Below, one piece after another: positions 32,866 through 43,415 of a stretch of DNA of 64,000 nucleotides. Each line of letters starts with the position of its first letter. Positions within the stretch are counted from its first letter, which is position 1. A program made the translations under genes and the position numbers. The notes below the pieces were generated by a model that saw nothing but the letters and a program-made list of their open reading frames with translations, ran no database searches and was not told the origin of the DNA. The DNA is from Doryteuthis pealeii. Lineage: Eukaryota; Mollusca; Cephalopoda; Myopsida; Loliginidae. The stretch is from the NCBI GenBank assembly GCA_023376005.1, contig CM042157.1, positions 85,591,534 to 85,655,533 of the forward strand. The letters run 5' to 3'.

Positions 32866-33580
32866 GTTGGTTGTTCTGTTTTACGGCATATCAACCCTTA
32901 TCGGGTCATTTAATGCCGATTCAAATAATTTTGATAAAAGTTTCTCACTTTCAAGTTCTTAATATCTGAAAATTGTTTTTTGTTGTTTGGTTTTTGTTTT
33001 GTTTTGTTTGTCTGTATGTTTTAATTTTATGGCATATCAACCACCGTGGGTCATTTAATGCTCACAAAGTTTTGAAAGATTTGTGTTAATTTGGAACTGA
33101 ACTTTTTTTTTTGTAAACAAATTTTCTATTTAACCCATAGATAGGACCCTAACAGGTACTACCACTCTGGGTCAATGTGAACCTGGGAGCAATGGTGATG
33201 AAAGGGTGCTCCACATTCCCCAGACCTCCAGAACTGGAACCTCACCATCAGTTAGAGTTTAATGTCTTACCCAGGGCAATAAGGTCCTCAGCCACCGCCT
33301 TCTAGCACCCATATGATAAAAAGGGGTTGGGTTTTGCTATAAGGCTAATAGGGCCGGGACAATCATATAGTTGCTAAGACTTGACGTGACCAGCCAATTG
33401 ATCCGAGGGGGCCTCTCCGCCCGCCCGTCTAGCCTAAGTAAGGGTCTATTGCATGTCATGGACTGCTCATACACCAGGATTCCATCTTTAAGCATCATGG
33501 GTCGCCACCCATGGCCAACCATTGAGGGGGGGGGATTACTCCTCTGCAGAGGTGCAGTGTATAGCCCTAGCTGACATGGC
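32866..33580 (-). mobile_element. Tail fragment plus near full-length R600
   Basis: 32866-32935 is a separate hairpin tail (CGGCATATCAACCCTTATCG). A second tail at 33010 begins the main copy, which runs to GCAGAGGTGCAG and the head near 33580. Confidence 0.85.
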
Positions 33581-33713
33581 TCTCGAGTTTTGGAATTTAT
33601 CATTTATGAATCTTCTAATATTTATGAAACACTCTGAAATTCTTATAAAAATAATTTGTTTCAATTTTTCTGCATTTTCTATTTGTATATTTAAAAGATC
33701 CTATTCATCTATC

Positions 33714-33945
33714 AGTAGATTTTGTTTGTTTGAAATTATTGTTATTTAATCATATTAGTTATATAGAGCTGTGTAAATGGAGTTCAAAACTGTTTGAATT
33801 ATGCAAATATCCCCAGTGGTTCAAAAGTTATGAGAATTTAAAATCCCGAAATTGGTAGTATGAAAGTGGACATGATTTTGTTAAAAAAATGTCAAATCAA
33901 AGACCAATTCAAAACAAGAAAATTAGTAATTTCTTTAATATTTCT
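33714..33945. repeat. Dispersed ~200-bp repeat, copy 2
   Basis: Close match to 17378-17600, then passes directly into the LINE-like zinc-finger remnant. Confidence 0.65.
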
Positions 33946-33949
33946 TTAT

Positions 33950-34700
33950 TTTTACATATGACGGCAGCAAACTCGTGTTCAAGTATTGCCATTGCTTGAT
34001 ATATATAAAAAAAAACAATTTAAAAAAATGTTCAACAGTTCAAAGAATATAATGGTGAGCTTCAAAACGTTCAACAATGAGCTGTACGAAAGTGGCTCTT
34101 TAGTCCTGCCAAAGTCTTGCACATCTTCCCACAATTTACAGGTATTTTCCAGGGAGCACAGGGTATTTTATTAGTCCATCCCGATGATGCACAGATTGGT
34201 GACTGATCAGGCCAGCCTTGCTCATACATAGCCTTCCACACTGGTCACATAGTAGACCGATTTGAAGCCCAATTGCCGTTTTAAGCTACGGCCAGCCTTA
34301 GTACACATAAAGGACAAGACATGTATTGCATATCAAGCAATGCCTGTGCCTGAAGCTTTTTTAAGTTAGGAAAGGACTTTGCACAGAATCAATCCCACTC
34401 TCTAAGTGACTGCCACATTGAACCAAAAAGAAGAACAAGTCAACATCATTGGCTGCAGCAGCCGCCGAAAGGTTAAATTTTGGAGTTTTCCTTCTCCTAG
34501 ACACTTGCCTTGACAAGGCTGAGGAATGTATCTCTCCCTGTGGTTTTTCTACGCGCCTGGATACCAATCTAAGTATTTCTACGTCCCCGCGTATGTTGAG
34601 CGAAAGGCTTCATCTGCCCTTTGACAGGTTTTGTTTTTCGTCCTGCTGGATGTCTAGCCATCCTCCTCACCAGATAAGCTTGGTGGGGTAACCGGTTTAG
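33950..34700 (-). pseudogene. LINE C-terminal remnant with tandem zinc fingers
   Basis: On the minus strand, in different frames, the peptides LLCDQCGRLCMSKAGLISHQ and VNCGKMCKTLAGLKSHFRTA (followed by HC and stop near 34071) appear with the C-x2-C..H-x3-5-H pattern. Such paired fingers end several LINE endonuclease/reverse transcriptase proteins. Upstream, VRRMARHPAGRKTKP resembles the linker before the fingers. Several frameshifts and stops show it is dead. No RT core was found. Confidence 0.45.
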
Positions 34701-35385
34701 TCGCCGATAACCTGACTTTTTACATATATATATTTTACATATACATATTTTATACATATATTGTGACTTGAACCGATTTATGTGCAAATTGGTCAATGTC
34801 TATTGAAATCCGCTAAACTGCTAGGAATGCTACTGTAAGATTTAAAGGTGATATATACTTGAAGATACAAACTCCGACAAAGGTTGATAGACAAAACATT
34901 TAATAGGTATACAGCACATGGATAAACAGGGTTACATAATACATAGAGGTGAACATGAACATACATACATAATTAATACAAAGTTACATGTGAAAGGATA
35001 AACATAAAAACGACAGACATGAGACTAGGAATAGTCCATGCTGTACGAATAACTTACAGTAATGTAAGGGGGGGGGGCGAAGCCCCAACGAGTAGAGGTA
35101 GACTGTGTCTAACCCATGTGTCTTGTAGGTCGAGCAACCGGAAAAAGAGGAAGAGACGTTCAAACCAGCCGCTTAAATATAAACGGCCACTAGTGGGAAC
35201 CAGCGAACTAAACGGGCAGACAACTCTCCAGGCAAATACGAAAGTAACACCACACTACTATCTTTGCTTGTTATATTGAAAAATGTCCATTAGGATATTT
35301 CTTGTTAAAGATTTTGTCATGACATTGTGAAGAAATCTTAGAATTGTGTTTCTCTTAAAATAATTTTGTTTTAATTTCCTTTCAG
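34701..35385. other. No gene recognised; intron 1 end
   Basis: Contains a run of Gs followed by CGAAGCCCC (small hairpin near 35075) and ends at the exon 2 acceptor. A short (ATAT/ACAT) stretch lies at 34720-34760. Confidence 0.45.
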
Positions 35386-35598
35386 ATATCGTTGCTCCGA
35401 GATGAATTGCAACAACTGACTAGTGTATGGTCAGTGAAGTTAGAAGAGGAAAAGGTGAAAATTCAATTGGAAGCCGAAAACTTTGAGAAAACAAGTCGAT
35501 TAACAATTTCAAACTTGGAAGAAAAAATAAAACAATTAGAATTATCACATCAAGAAACACTTACAAGATTGACAGAGAAACATGAAGCGGATATTCAG
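35386..35598 (+). CDS. FAM184A-like: FAM184A-like coiled-coil protein, exon 2 in window
   Basis: 213-bp exon (71 codons, phase 0 at both ends): acceptor AATTTCCTTTCAG and donor CAG|GTTTGT. It begins ISLLRDELQQLTSVWSVK and ends TEKHEADIQ. The composition is almost entirely Lys, Glu, Gln, Leu and Ser in heptad-like spacing, with no low-complexity bias from the flanking DNA. Joined to exon 1 it gives ..ELENE-ISLL.., matching FAM184A at a conserved ISLL. An in-frame reading before ISLL depends on splicing, since the first Leu codon is TTG and there is no start here. Confidence 0.7.
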
Positions 35599-35639
35599 GT
35601 TTGTAATTTAAAAATATAAAAGGTTTTTAGCGGATTGGA

Positions 35640-35841
35640 ATGAGGAGTCTATCCCATTTTGGCTAGCGGTAAACCAGGGAGATTGATTTTCCTGAATTAG
35701 AGTGCCATACTTACAGTCAGCTCCCCACTTTATCACACAGATCAGATTACCCAATCTGTGCTACTCCTGTGCTGAGTTGATGGGGCCAGTATTGAAACAG
35801 GAACCTTGCAATTCCTACCGACTGAGCTAAACTGGCTCCAA
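35640..35841 (-). mobile_element. tRNA-derived SINE S1, 42 bp past the exon 2 donor
   Basis: Minus-strand head TTTAGCTCAGTCGGTAGG and body; tail end degraded. Its position this close to a splice donor is unusual but leaves the GTTTGT donor intact. Confidence 0.8.
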
Positions 35842-36118
35842 ATTATTTAAATAATGTTTATAAAATGATTGTAATCTCTTAACTAGAATTTCTAAAGTTA
35901 ATAGATTTTGATTAGAATGTAATTTAGAAAAGCATTTACTAAAAACAAAACTAATAAGTGGTCGTAGGATTTAACGACATGAAGTTTAGTTGTATCTAAA
36001 GAAATTGTTATAATGGATTGGATAAGTCTTAAATTGCAGCAACATTGGTAATTGAATTACATCAAATATGTGAAGTATATGCAAAACCCTTAGAATTTAA
36101 AAAATATATATATGTATC

Positions 36119-36760
36119 TCTTATTATAATGGAGATTGTGGGTTTGTCTGTCTGTAACCGAAACTATATTACTACTCAAGTCACAATTCCCTTTAGTTAT
36201 TTACATCACATTCTCCATGATTTTATTTTTAATTTAAACATCAATTATTAATAAAATTGTTATACATCATTAAGACTGTTGACCATATCTACATACTAAT
36301 AACATGCAATTGTATTTATATATACAACAAAATAGCGGTTTACAGTGTGAACGGGAAGGGTAATTTGCATATTGATATTAAAAATTTGATTTTGATAAAT
36401 ATTTGCTTAGTATTATTGATTTCTAATTTTTTGGTTTTATCTTAATGAATATGAGCAAAAATCTCAGGGATAAATCTTAAAAGAAATCCATTAACAAGAA
36501 GAAATAACTGTAAATTTATTCTTTACTTCCTATTTTAACTAAAGGGTTAAATTAGGAAAATTTACCAATGAAAGACGGGAGTAATGGAAAATGATGGAAG
36601 AGTTAGTTTCAAAGTTGTTCTATTTTTCAATCATACCCCCCTCTGTTCCAAATCTTTTTATCTGCATTCTTACTCAGTTTCCTTAGCCTTTCTAATTTAA
36701 TGATATTTTATTATATTAAAACTTAAATACTTGCACCCGGAGGGTGTATATATTTGCTAG
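36119..36760 (+). mobile_element. Non-autonomous Helitron, ~642 bp
   Basis: TCTTATTATAATGGAG start; hairpin GCACCCGGAGGGTG, then CTAG at 36757-36760. Colinear with 31932-32526 and 44674-45331. Confidence 0.88.
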
Positions 36761-37125
36761 TATAAATAAAGATCCTATATGTTTGTTTGTTCAATGACCA
36801 AGCGTATGACCCTTTTATAAATGGAAAGTTCAATAAAATCAACACCCTATTTTTTCCAAGAGGTGGGGCTTAAAAAAGATTTTCAAACTTAATTAAGATA
36901 AGAAAAACTAAATAAAAATATAAGGGAATAAATCAATGATATTTAAAACAAATTAATAAATGATAAAACATAATAAAATACAAACAGAATAAAAATAAAA
37001 ATAAACAAATAAAAACAAGGATATGTAAAGAATAAATAACGATAAAACAAATATAGAAAAATAATTTTTATTAATCTATATGTAAATATAGATAAGAGAT
37101 TTATTTTTTAACTTTTGAAATCCTG
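36761..37125. other. No gene recognised
   Basis: A-rich low-complexity (AAATAAA-type) sequence. Confidence 0.5.
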
Positions 37126-37690
37126 GTTGGTGGGTTGGTGGGTTTTATGGCATCACAAACCATTGGGTTATTTTATGCTGAAGACATTTTGATTTATTCA
37201 CTCTTGATGGGTACTCAGTTTGTTTTAAACATTTTATCTATTTAACCCATACATGGGACCTTAACAAGAACTACCACTCCGGATCAGAGTGGACCAAGGA
37301 GCAATGGTGATGAAGGGGTGCTCCACATTCCCCAAACCTCCAAAACTGGAACCTCAACATCAGATAGTTTAACATCATTCCCAGGACATGTAGACCCTCA
37401 GCTACTGGCTTCTAGCATCCATATGATAAAAAGGGGTTGGAGCTTGCCATAAGGGCAATAGGGTTGGGAAAATCATATAGGTGCTTGGGTTTGATGTGAC
37501 CAGCCAATTGATTGGAGGGGGCCTCTCTGACCGCCTGTCTAGCCCAAGAAAGGGCCAAAGTGGTGTATTGCAAGTCATGAACTGCTCAGCCACCTGGGTT
37601 CTATCCTTAAACATCATGGGTCGCCACCCATGGCCAGCAGGTGGCCCCATTGGGGGAGTCTTACCCTCTGCAGAGGTGCCGACAGGGTGG
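37126..37690 (-). mobile_element. R600, near full length
   Basis: Tail TTTTATGGCATCACAAACC to head GCAGAGGTGCCGACAGGG, with part of the head missing. The 126-codon minus ORF (37402-37782) contains the same recurring R600 reading frame as 18767-19048. Confidence 0.85.
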
Positions 37691-37940
37691 ATAGAATAAA
37701 AGTGCAGTTGTATACAACATTGGGAATGTATGGAAGCGATAACACTAATCTGTTTCAATCGAACATAATGAAAAAAATACAAACAAAGAAAAACAAATGA
37801 GTTAAATCAAGATTATTATACTTTTTATATATTGAATAATTTGGCAATAGCTCTGAAGTAAACATATGAAATGTTGTAATAATTAAATTATCATACTGTG
37901 ATATATCCACAGGTCCTGCTTGTTCTAATAACTGATTATT

Positions 37941-38025
37941 TGATTGATTGATTTTAATGGTATGACAACCTGTCTAGGATTATTTTATGCCCAGAGGTTA
38001 GGGAATTAGGTTCATTGTACGATCA
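37941..38025 (-). repeat. LINE-type tail fragment, GATT-ended subtype
   Basis: GATTGATTTTAATGGTATGA, then CCTGTCTAGGATTATTTTAT and AGGTTAGGGAAT. Relatives occur at 23531, 50832, 60390 and 61225. It differs from the R600 tail by an (AATC)n end. Confidence 0.65.
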
Positions 38026-38566
38026 TATTAAAATTTTTGGTAGTTGTTTCTTAAGAGGTTTTTTTTTTTTTTTTTTTTTTCTTTTTCTAGCAATATCAAA
38101 ATAACAAAAAAAAATCCCAAACAAATAACAATTTAGAATATTAAGTTTTTGGACATCGCTTGGAATTCTAAAAGCTGAAAAACAGGTTCTTTTACGGGTG
38201 GTATACATTTTTGGTTTTTCCTTTTGCACAAAAGAGCTTTTGTCAAACAATATAAAGAGATAATCGTTTGTTCCTCTTTTAAGAAAATTTATTTCCTACT
38301 TTCTTTTATGAAACCAGGATATGCATGTCTTAACTTCCTTTTCAGTTTGAATCGGAAAGAAGGGATTTTCCTTAAACAGTCCCCACCCTCTCTTGACACA
38401 AAGGGCGACAATAAGCAAAAAACATTTTCGTATGCACATACATCAAAATCGTTTTATGGAATTTCCAAAACTTGATAACAAACATTTTGGAGTCTATCAC
38501 TTGAGTGTGCTCAAGATTTCAAAACAAATACTTTGGGAATTTACTTTGTATTATTAAATCCTGTAT

Positions 38567-38570
<4 letters not shown>

Positions 38571-38600
<30 letters not shown>
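38571..38600. repeat. (TA)n tract
   Basis: TA run. A hammerhead-like remnant lies about 140 bp to the right. Confidence 0.95.
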
Positions 38601-38605
<5 letters not shown>

Positions 38606-38717
38606 TTTCTTTGGAATATGTGCTTAATTGAAGTTGTACCTAATTTTTTGAAAGTTAATTAATTAATAATTAATTAATTAGACGGGAATACCTATTCAAA
38701 TGTAAGGCTAAACAAAT

Positions 38718-38790
38718 CGAGAAAAATCAATCTCTGTATGTAGATTTCGGCCTATAAGCCTCATCAATTGCTTTGCTCAAACAGTATTTT
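38718..38790 (-). ncRNA. Decayed hammerhead-like core
   Basis: Minus strand: UUGAUGA, GGCU-UAUA-GGCC (stem II without an extra base), GAAA, AUCU..AGAU stem III, then U. The first core base is U instead of C, which would abolish canonical cleavage. Confidence 0.35.
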
Positions 38791-38800
38791 TTCCCATCAG

Positions 38801-39165
38801 AAAGCAATGCTTTATCAACACAGGAAATTCAGATTTTTCCATTGTTTTGAAAATTTGCAACAGTAGCTTCACTTAAATAACTGTAATTTGTAAACTAATA
38901 ATCCGATTGGGCTCAAATTTTGACACATTGCCATTTGAAGGTTAGTACTTTATGAAAATCATATGGATTTTTTATTAGTAGTGCCATCTATATGTCGGGC
39001 CCGAGACTTATTGAGTGATGTCTTAATTAAGGAAAAATCTAGTATAACTTTTGTGTTATTAAACTAAACTGTAAAAAAGCCTTTAGGAGACAAACATTGC
39101 TTCGCTCAGCTTTAGTATAATAATAATAATAATAATATAATATATATATATATATATATATATAC
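38801..39165. other. No gene; (AAT)n and (TA)n near 39116-39163
   Basis: AT-rich. Trinucleotide AAT then TA repeats precede the next SINE region. Confidence 0.6.
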
Positions 39166-39347
39166 TTGTGTTCCTTATTTGTATGTTATGCTAATCTCTT
39201 TTCAATTAAACATAATGAAAAGAAGGAAAGAAAGAAAAAAAAGAGTGAAAAAGAGCTAAATAATGGACTGTTCCATCTTTACTATAAAGAAAGAGAAGAA
39301 AAAAGACATACTACACAGAAAACATATATTATATATATATTTACCAA

Positions 39348-39617
39348 CCCTCCGCACGAGCAGGATGCGACACAAGGTCAATTTCTTAAGCGGAGTTCAA
39401 CAGGTTTGAATTCAAAGTTTTCCTTCTCTTAGAACGGTTGCCTAACCAAGGTTAAAGAGCCCAGTCTGCCCTACTATTTACCCATCGCTGGAGGGAGAGT
39501 AGGATTCATACCTTTCCCAAGGGTATTAGCGCTAAGTGAAATAATTGCCACGTCCAGGATTTGAACTCTGGTCGACGAGTCCATTTGCCATGACTTTAAC
39601 CATTACACCACGCACTT
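39348..39617 (-). mobile_element. tRNA-derived SINE S3, full length reference copy
   Basis: Minus strand: GTGCGTGGTGTAATGGTTAA head, B box GAGTTCAAATCCTGGACG, centre GCGCTAATACCCTTGGGAAA, and the 3' end CTTGTGTCGCATCCTGCTCG with a CGCA..TGCG hairpin, ending in GGTAAATATA. The 3' end is unrelated to the R600 tail, so it probably uses a different LINE. Confidence 0.88.
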
Positions 39618-39929
39618 CCTGCACAGAAAACATATAAGAAGAAGAAAGAGAGAGAGAGTAGGGGAAAGAGAGAGTAGGGGAAAGATAGTGAGGGTGAGCA
39701 TGTGGAAGTGATAAAGCTAATCTGTTTCAGTCGGGCATAATGAAAAGAAGGAACAAAGAGTGAGAGAGAAATCAAGATTATTATACTTTTTGCTCATTGA
39801 ACTATTTGGTAATAGCTCTTGTAATAATTAGATTATCCTGTTGTGGCAATTAGGTATGTAGTATACTTGTATGGATTCAGTTATCTGCTGAGGTTTTGAC
39901 CATCCAAGAGTGTGTATATGGGTATCTAT

Positions 39930-40120
39930 TTGTATGGTTTGGTTGAGGGGTGCACCAGGGCTGGCAATAAACCCAGCCCTGCCCCTTGATTTCAAGAGGG
40001 TAGGTATTGCCTTGTGGGACAGCCCCTTGGAATCAAGCTGTTAATTTCATTAAAAGTCCAGTGGCTGAAGCCACCGGACACACAGGCCCTAAAAGGCCTA
40101 TGTTATTAATGTGTATAAAA
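39930..40120. other. GC-rich hairpin cluster
   Basis: In an AT-rich setting this segment holds short hairpins: GGGCTGG..CCAGCCC, CCAGTGGC-TGAA-GCCACCGG (one mismatch) and AGGCC-CTAAAA-GGCCT. A similar GC-rich, hairpin-rich block lies at 55950-56230. Function unknown; possibly part of a non-coding mobile element. Confidence 0.4.
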
Positions 40121-40125
40121 TCCTG

Positions 40126-40426
40126 CAATGTGTATTATATATCATTAAAAAATAAATGTTTACATAGTATATGGTGTTAACAAAACCGTGTTTAATAAAT
40201 AATTTTTTGGGGTTATTGATTTCTAATATTATTGTTTTATTCTGAAACGTATTAAAAAATCAATCCTATGTATAATTTTATATTGAAATCAATTAGAATA
40301 AAGTAAAAATAAGTAATAGTTTTTGTGTTCGCATTTAATTTCATTAGTCTTTCTAATTCAATATAATATTTAATTATATTAAAACTTAAATACTTGTGCC
40401 CGGAGGTCACTTTTTTTGCTAGTTTA
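40126..40426 (+). mobile_element. Helitron 3' half, diverged
   Basis: Shares the interior ATTGATTTCTAATATT and ACTTAAATACTTG with the Helitron family. It ends GCCCGGAGGTCAC, spacer, GCTAGT, with the terminal hairpin weakened. Confidence 0.7.
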
Positions 40427-40506
40427 TTTAAAAAAAGAAACCTTCAATACTTTTACATATAGATTTTTTTGCTTTGAAATATTTAAATACTTTTATAACA
40501 AACAAA

Positions 40507-40751
40507 GGGCTAGTTTAGCTCAGTTGGTAGAGTGTCTGCCTAGGAACCACAAGGTTTCTGGTTCGATACTGACCCTCGTCAACTCAGTGTATGAGTAGCT
40601 CAGGAATCTGTGCAGTAAAGTGAGGAGCTGATGGTAGGTGTGGTGTTCCACCTCGGATGTAAAAACAATTTCTAGCCCTAGTAAAAAGGGGACAGACTTC
40701 CTTACTGTCTGGCTAATACAGACTTTAGGCCACCCTGACGTCTTTACTTAC
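40507..40751 (+). mobile_element. tRNA-derived SINE S1 with exact 14-bp TSD
   Basis: TTTATAACAAACAA is found at 40492-40505 and 40752-40765. The head TTTAGCTCAGTTGGTAGAGT, B box GGTTCGATACTG, body and TCTTTACTTAC end define the complete element as about 245 bp. Confidence 0.93.
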
Positions 40752-40765
40752 TTTATAACAAACAA

Positions 40766-41139
40766 TTTGGATATAAGTTAAAACCTTATCAAAATTGTTG
40801 CTGGCAGTTAAGGTGTGTGTGTGTTGATTTGATAGAAGCTTTTTTTTTTTCTTTCCTTTCAGAAATTCTTTGCAGTTTTCAATGTTATTAAATCCAATAA
40901 TTTCAGTCTCCATCCTCGTCATCAAAATGTCAATGAATCTGGCAAATTGCTCCCCCCCCCCAAATTGCAATTATTGCTGTTTTTAATTATTGCTTATTTA
41001 CATCATAATTTGAACATTTAAATTTGCCATTTTCTCAACTATTCATTCGAAAACATGCAGAGATTTTTTTTTCTCACTCCAAAAACATCTGTAAATAATT
41101 TCCTATTTGATTTCAATAGAAACAAATTTATATAGTTTG
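40766..41139. other. No gene recognised
   Basis: AT-rich with T- and C-runs; nothing identified. Confidence 0.5.
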
Positions 41140-41180
41140 GTTTGATTTAATGGCAACTGTGGGTTATTTAATGCCAACTC
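41140..41180 (-). repeat. LINE-type hairpin tail fragment
   Basis: GGTTTGATTTAATGGCAAC, TGTGGGTTATTTAATGCCA: a shortened R600-type tail immediately before a strong hairpin. Confidence 0.6.
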
Positions 41181-41184
41181 TAAA

Positions 41185-41247
41185 AGAAAGTGGGCGGGAG
41201 AGGGGTGAGTCTTCACCCCCTAATCCACCCCTCTCCTGCCCACTTTC
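41185..41247. repeat. Perfect-looking hairpin, 22-bp arms
   Basis: GAAAGTGGGCGGGAGAGGGG is mirrored by CCCCTCTCCTGCCCACTTTC with one mismatch across an ~18-base loop. GC content is far above the surroundings. Confidence 0.85.
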
Positions 41248-41284
41248 TCATCTATAAAACACATGTATGATGATTTAATTATCA

Positions 41285-41345
41285 AATAAACGACTGGTGA
41301 AGCCGAGCTCAATGCTTGGCGAAATATATCTCCTACATACACTTG
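41285..41345 (+). ncRNA. Hammerhead-like variant core
   Basis: CUGGUGA (41294-41300), extra A, 7-bp stem GCCGAGC-UCAAU-GCUUGGC (one G-U), GAAA (41321-41324). Core position 6 is G rather than A, so it is a decayed or non-functional relative. Confidence 0.3.
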
Positions 41346-41473
41346 TCTAAGTTTTGTTCCTTTGTTCCACATTTCTCCCTCTACATATGTTGTGTTTGTG
41401 TATATGAAAAGCTTCTAAAACTTTCAAATGCATCATTGCAATCACTGATCATTACAACTTAATAATAGATAGA

Positions 41474-41550
41474 AATTAAAATAATGCTGTTTAACATTTA
41501 TGTCAAATGGATAGGTCATACCACTGATTTTTGGTGGAATTTTTGGTTAA
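41474..41550 (+). repeat. Dispersed ~80-bp repeat
   Basis: CAAATGGATAGGTCATACCA and CTGATTTTTGGTG recur at 42230-42305 and, inverted, at 62215-62310. Confidence 0.7.
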
Positions 41551-41588
41551 ACAAATGTGTAACCTATCAGTGAGTATATACAATAACT

Positions 41589-41860
41589 GACACTGCTGAT
41601 AGTAATTTGTATTTTCTTTCAATGTATGAAAACAAATTACTCCTATGGCTAACATAGAAAGTAGGCATGGTTTTTTTTGTAGTTTTATGGCACATCAACC
41701 TTGGTGGATCATTTAATGCTGACAAAGTTTTGAAATAGATTCACTGATAGTTTGGTTGAAAACAATATATATATATTTATAAACTATTATTCAATTACTC
41801 CTATTTTTTAGTACAATCCCACTTCTGAAAGTAGGCAATGCTTGTGTTAAAGTGCCATAA
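41589..41860. repeat. ~270-bp duplicated block, copy 1
   Basis: From CACTGCTGATAGTAATTTGT to GTTAAAGTGCCATAAC it matches 48479-48749 with few changes. It includes a LINE-type tail (ATGGCACATCAACC) in both copies. Confidence 0.85.
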
Positions 41861-42387
41861 CAATTTGAAATTATAAACGAAAAAAGATTTTTAAAAATAA
41901 TGTATGTTATGTGTAACAGATATTTGTTTTTTTTCTCTTTTGAGGAATTCTTTTTTATATCAAATGTAAAAGAAAACAGTAAAGAGATCATTTTCCAATA
42001 ACTTTTTATTATATATATATATATATATATTTTCTATATTACACAATTTCTTGCTTGTTTTTTTGTTTGTACCTACTTTTATTTTAAGAACATTTTAAGT
42101 TTATTGCTCTGATAAAAATCTCTCTGCAATGTGCCGTTTTTGATAGATTGTGATTACAAACATTTTTGTAATATAGAGATTGCTAAAAAGTATTAGTTGT
42201 AAAGAAATTTTGTATTATTTGGACTATTGTCCAATTAAAGTAATGCTGTTTTACATTTATGTCAAATGGATAGGTCATACCACTGATTTTTGGTGCAATT
42301 TTTGGTTAGTTTGTTTTGGTTTGGTTTGTTTTGTTTTAAAAAATTTAAATGCCTTCACTAAGGATTAAGCTTTGAAAATAATAATTT
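41861..42387. other. No gene; second ~80-bp repeat copy at 42230-42305
   Basis: A TA run at 42010-42030 and the dispersed repeat also seen at 41474. The 62-codon ORF here includes that repeat and is not supported. Confidence 0.5.
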
Positions 42388-42996
42388 TGGTTTGGTTTGT
42401 TTTACGGCATATCAACCTCAGTGGGTCATTTAATGCCGATAAAGTTTTTATTTATTTTTTTTATTTGGTTTGTTTTGTTTTACGGCATATCAACCTCAGT
42501 GGGTCATTTAATGCCGATAAAGTTTTGAAATAAATCAATTCTTAATGGATAATACAATTTTTTTTATAAATACATTTTTTTATTTAACCCATAGATGGGA
42601 CCCTAACAGGTACTACCACTCCGGGTCAGAGTGGACCAGGAGCAATGGTGATGAATGGGGTGCTCCACATTCCCCAAACCTCCAAAACTGGAACCTCACC
42701 ATCAGATAGTTTAACATCATTCCCAGGACATGTAAACCCGCAGCCATTGCCTTCTAGCACCCATATGATAAAAAGGGGTTGGGGCTTGCCATAAGGGCAA
42801 TAGGGTTGGGAAAATCATATAGGTGCTAGGGCTTGATGTGACCAGTCGATTGATCGGAGGGGGCCTCTCCGACCGCCTGTCTAGCCCAAGATAGGGCCAA
42901 AGTGGAGTATTGCATGTCATGAACTGCTCATCCACCTGGGCTCTATCCTTAAGCATCACGGGTCGCCACCCACGGCCAACAGGTGTCCCCATTATG
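42388..42996 (-). mobile_element. R600, with a doubled tail
   Basis: Two tails stand in line (42388-42450 and 42470-42540), both reading ACGGCATATCAACCTCAGTG. The body then runs to GTGTCCCCATT, where the head end is cut off. Its left flank (GCTTTGAAAATAATAATTTT) is the same as that of the copy at 52924. Confidence 0.85.
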
Positions 42997-43039
42997 ATTA
43001 TGTTGAATAAAAAGAAGGTGGAAGGGATCAATTTGTTTT

Positions 43040-43310
43040 TGTTAAGTTTCTGACTGCCATCCTTGGCCAGTTGAAAAGGACTTAAAGTAAGTAAGTCCTG
43101 AGGTATGGAATCCTACGTAGTGTCAAATGTCCAGTGATATAATCCTATGTTCCGTCATCCATGAAGGCTCAAAGCAGTGTGTGTAGGTATGACCAGAACA
43201 GCTGGTATAAATAACAATAGCAGCAGAGTATTGCCAGTGATTGGCCAAGAATATGGTCACATGATTATCGCCGAGTCTATAAGTAGGAGCGGGCGTCCAG
43301 CACACAGTTT
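43040..43310. repeat. ~270-bp dispersed repeat, copy 1
   Basis: Phrases such as CTTGGCCAGTTGAAAAGG, CAGTGATTGGCCAAGA and CCTATGTTCCGTC recur inverted at 53715-53985. A TATA-like TCTATAAGTAGGAGC suggests a promoter-bearing element such as an LTR, without proof. Confidence 0.6.
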
Positions 43311-43329
43311 TTATTATGGTTTAAGTAAT

Positions 43330-43415
43330 AAAGATGGAGGTGTGTTGTGTAATGGTTATTGTCATAGAAAATGGACTTGGCGATCCGAGTTCAATCCCAG
43401 CTATGCCAATGTATT
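43330..43415 (+). mobile_element. tRNA-like SINE head (S3-like)
   Basis: GTGTTGTGTAATGGTTATTG followed by B box GAGTTCAATCCCAGC; no S3 body follows. Confidence 0.55.
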
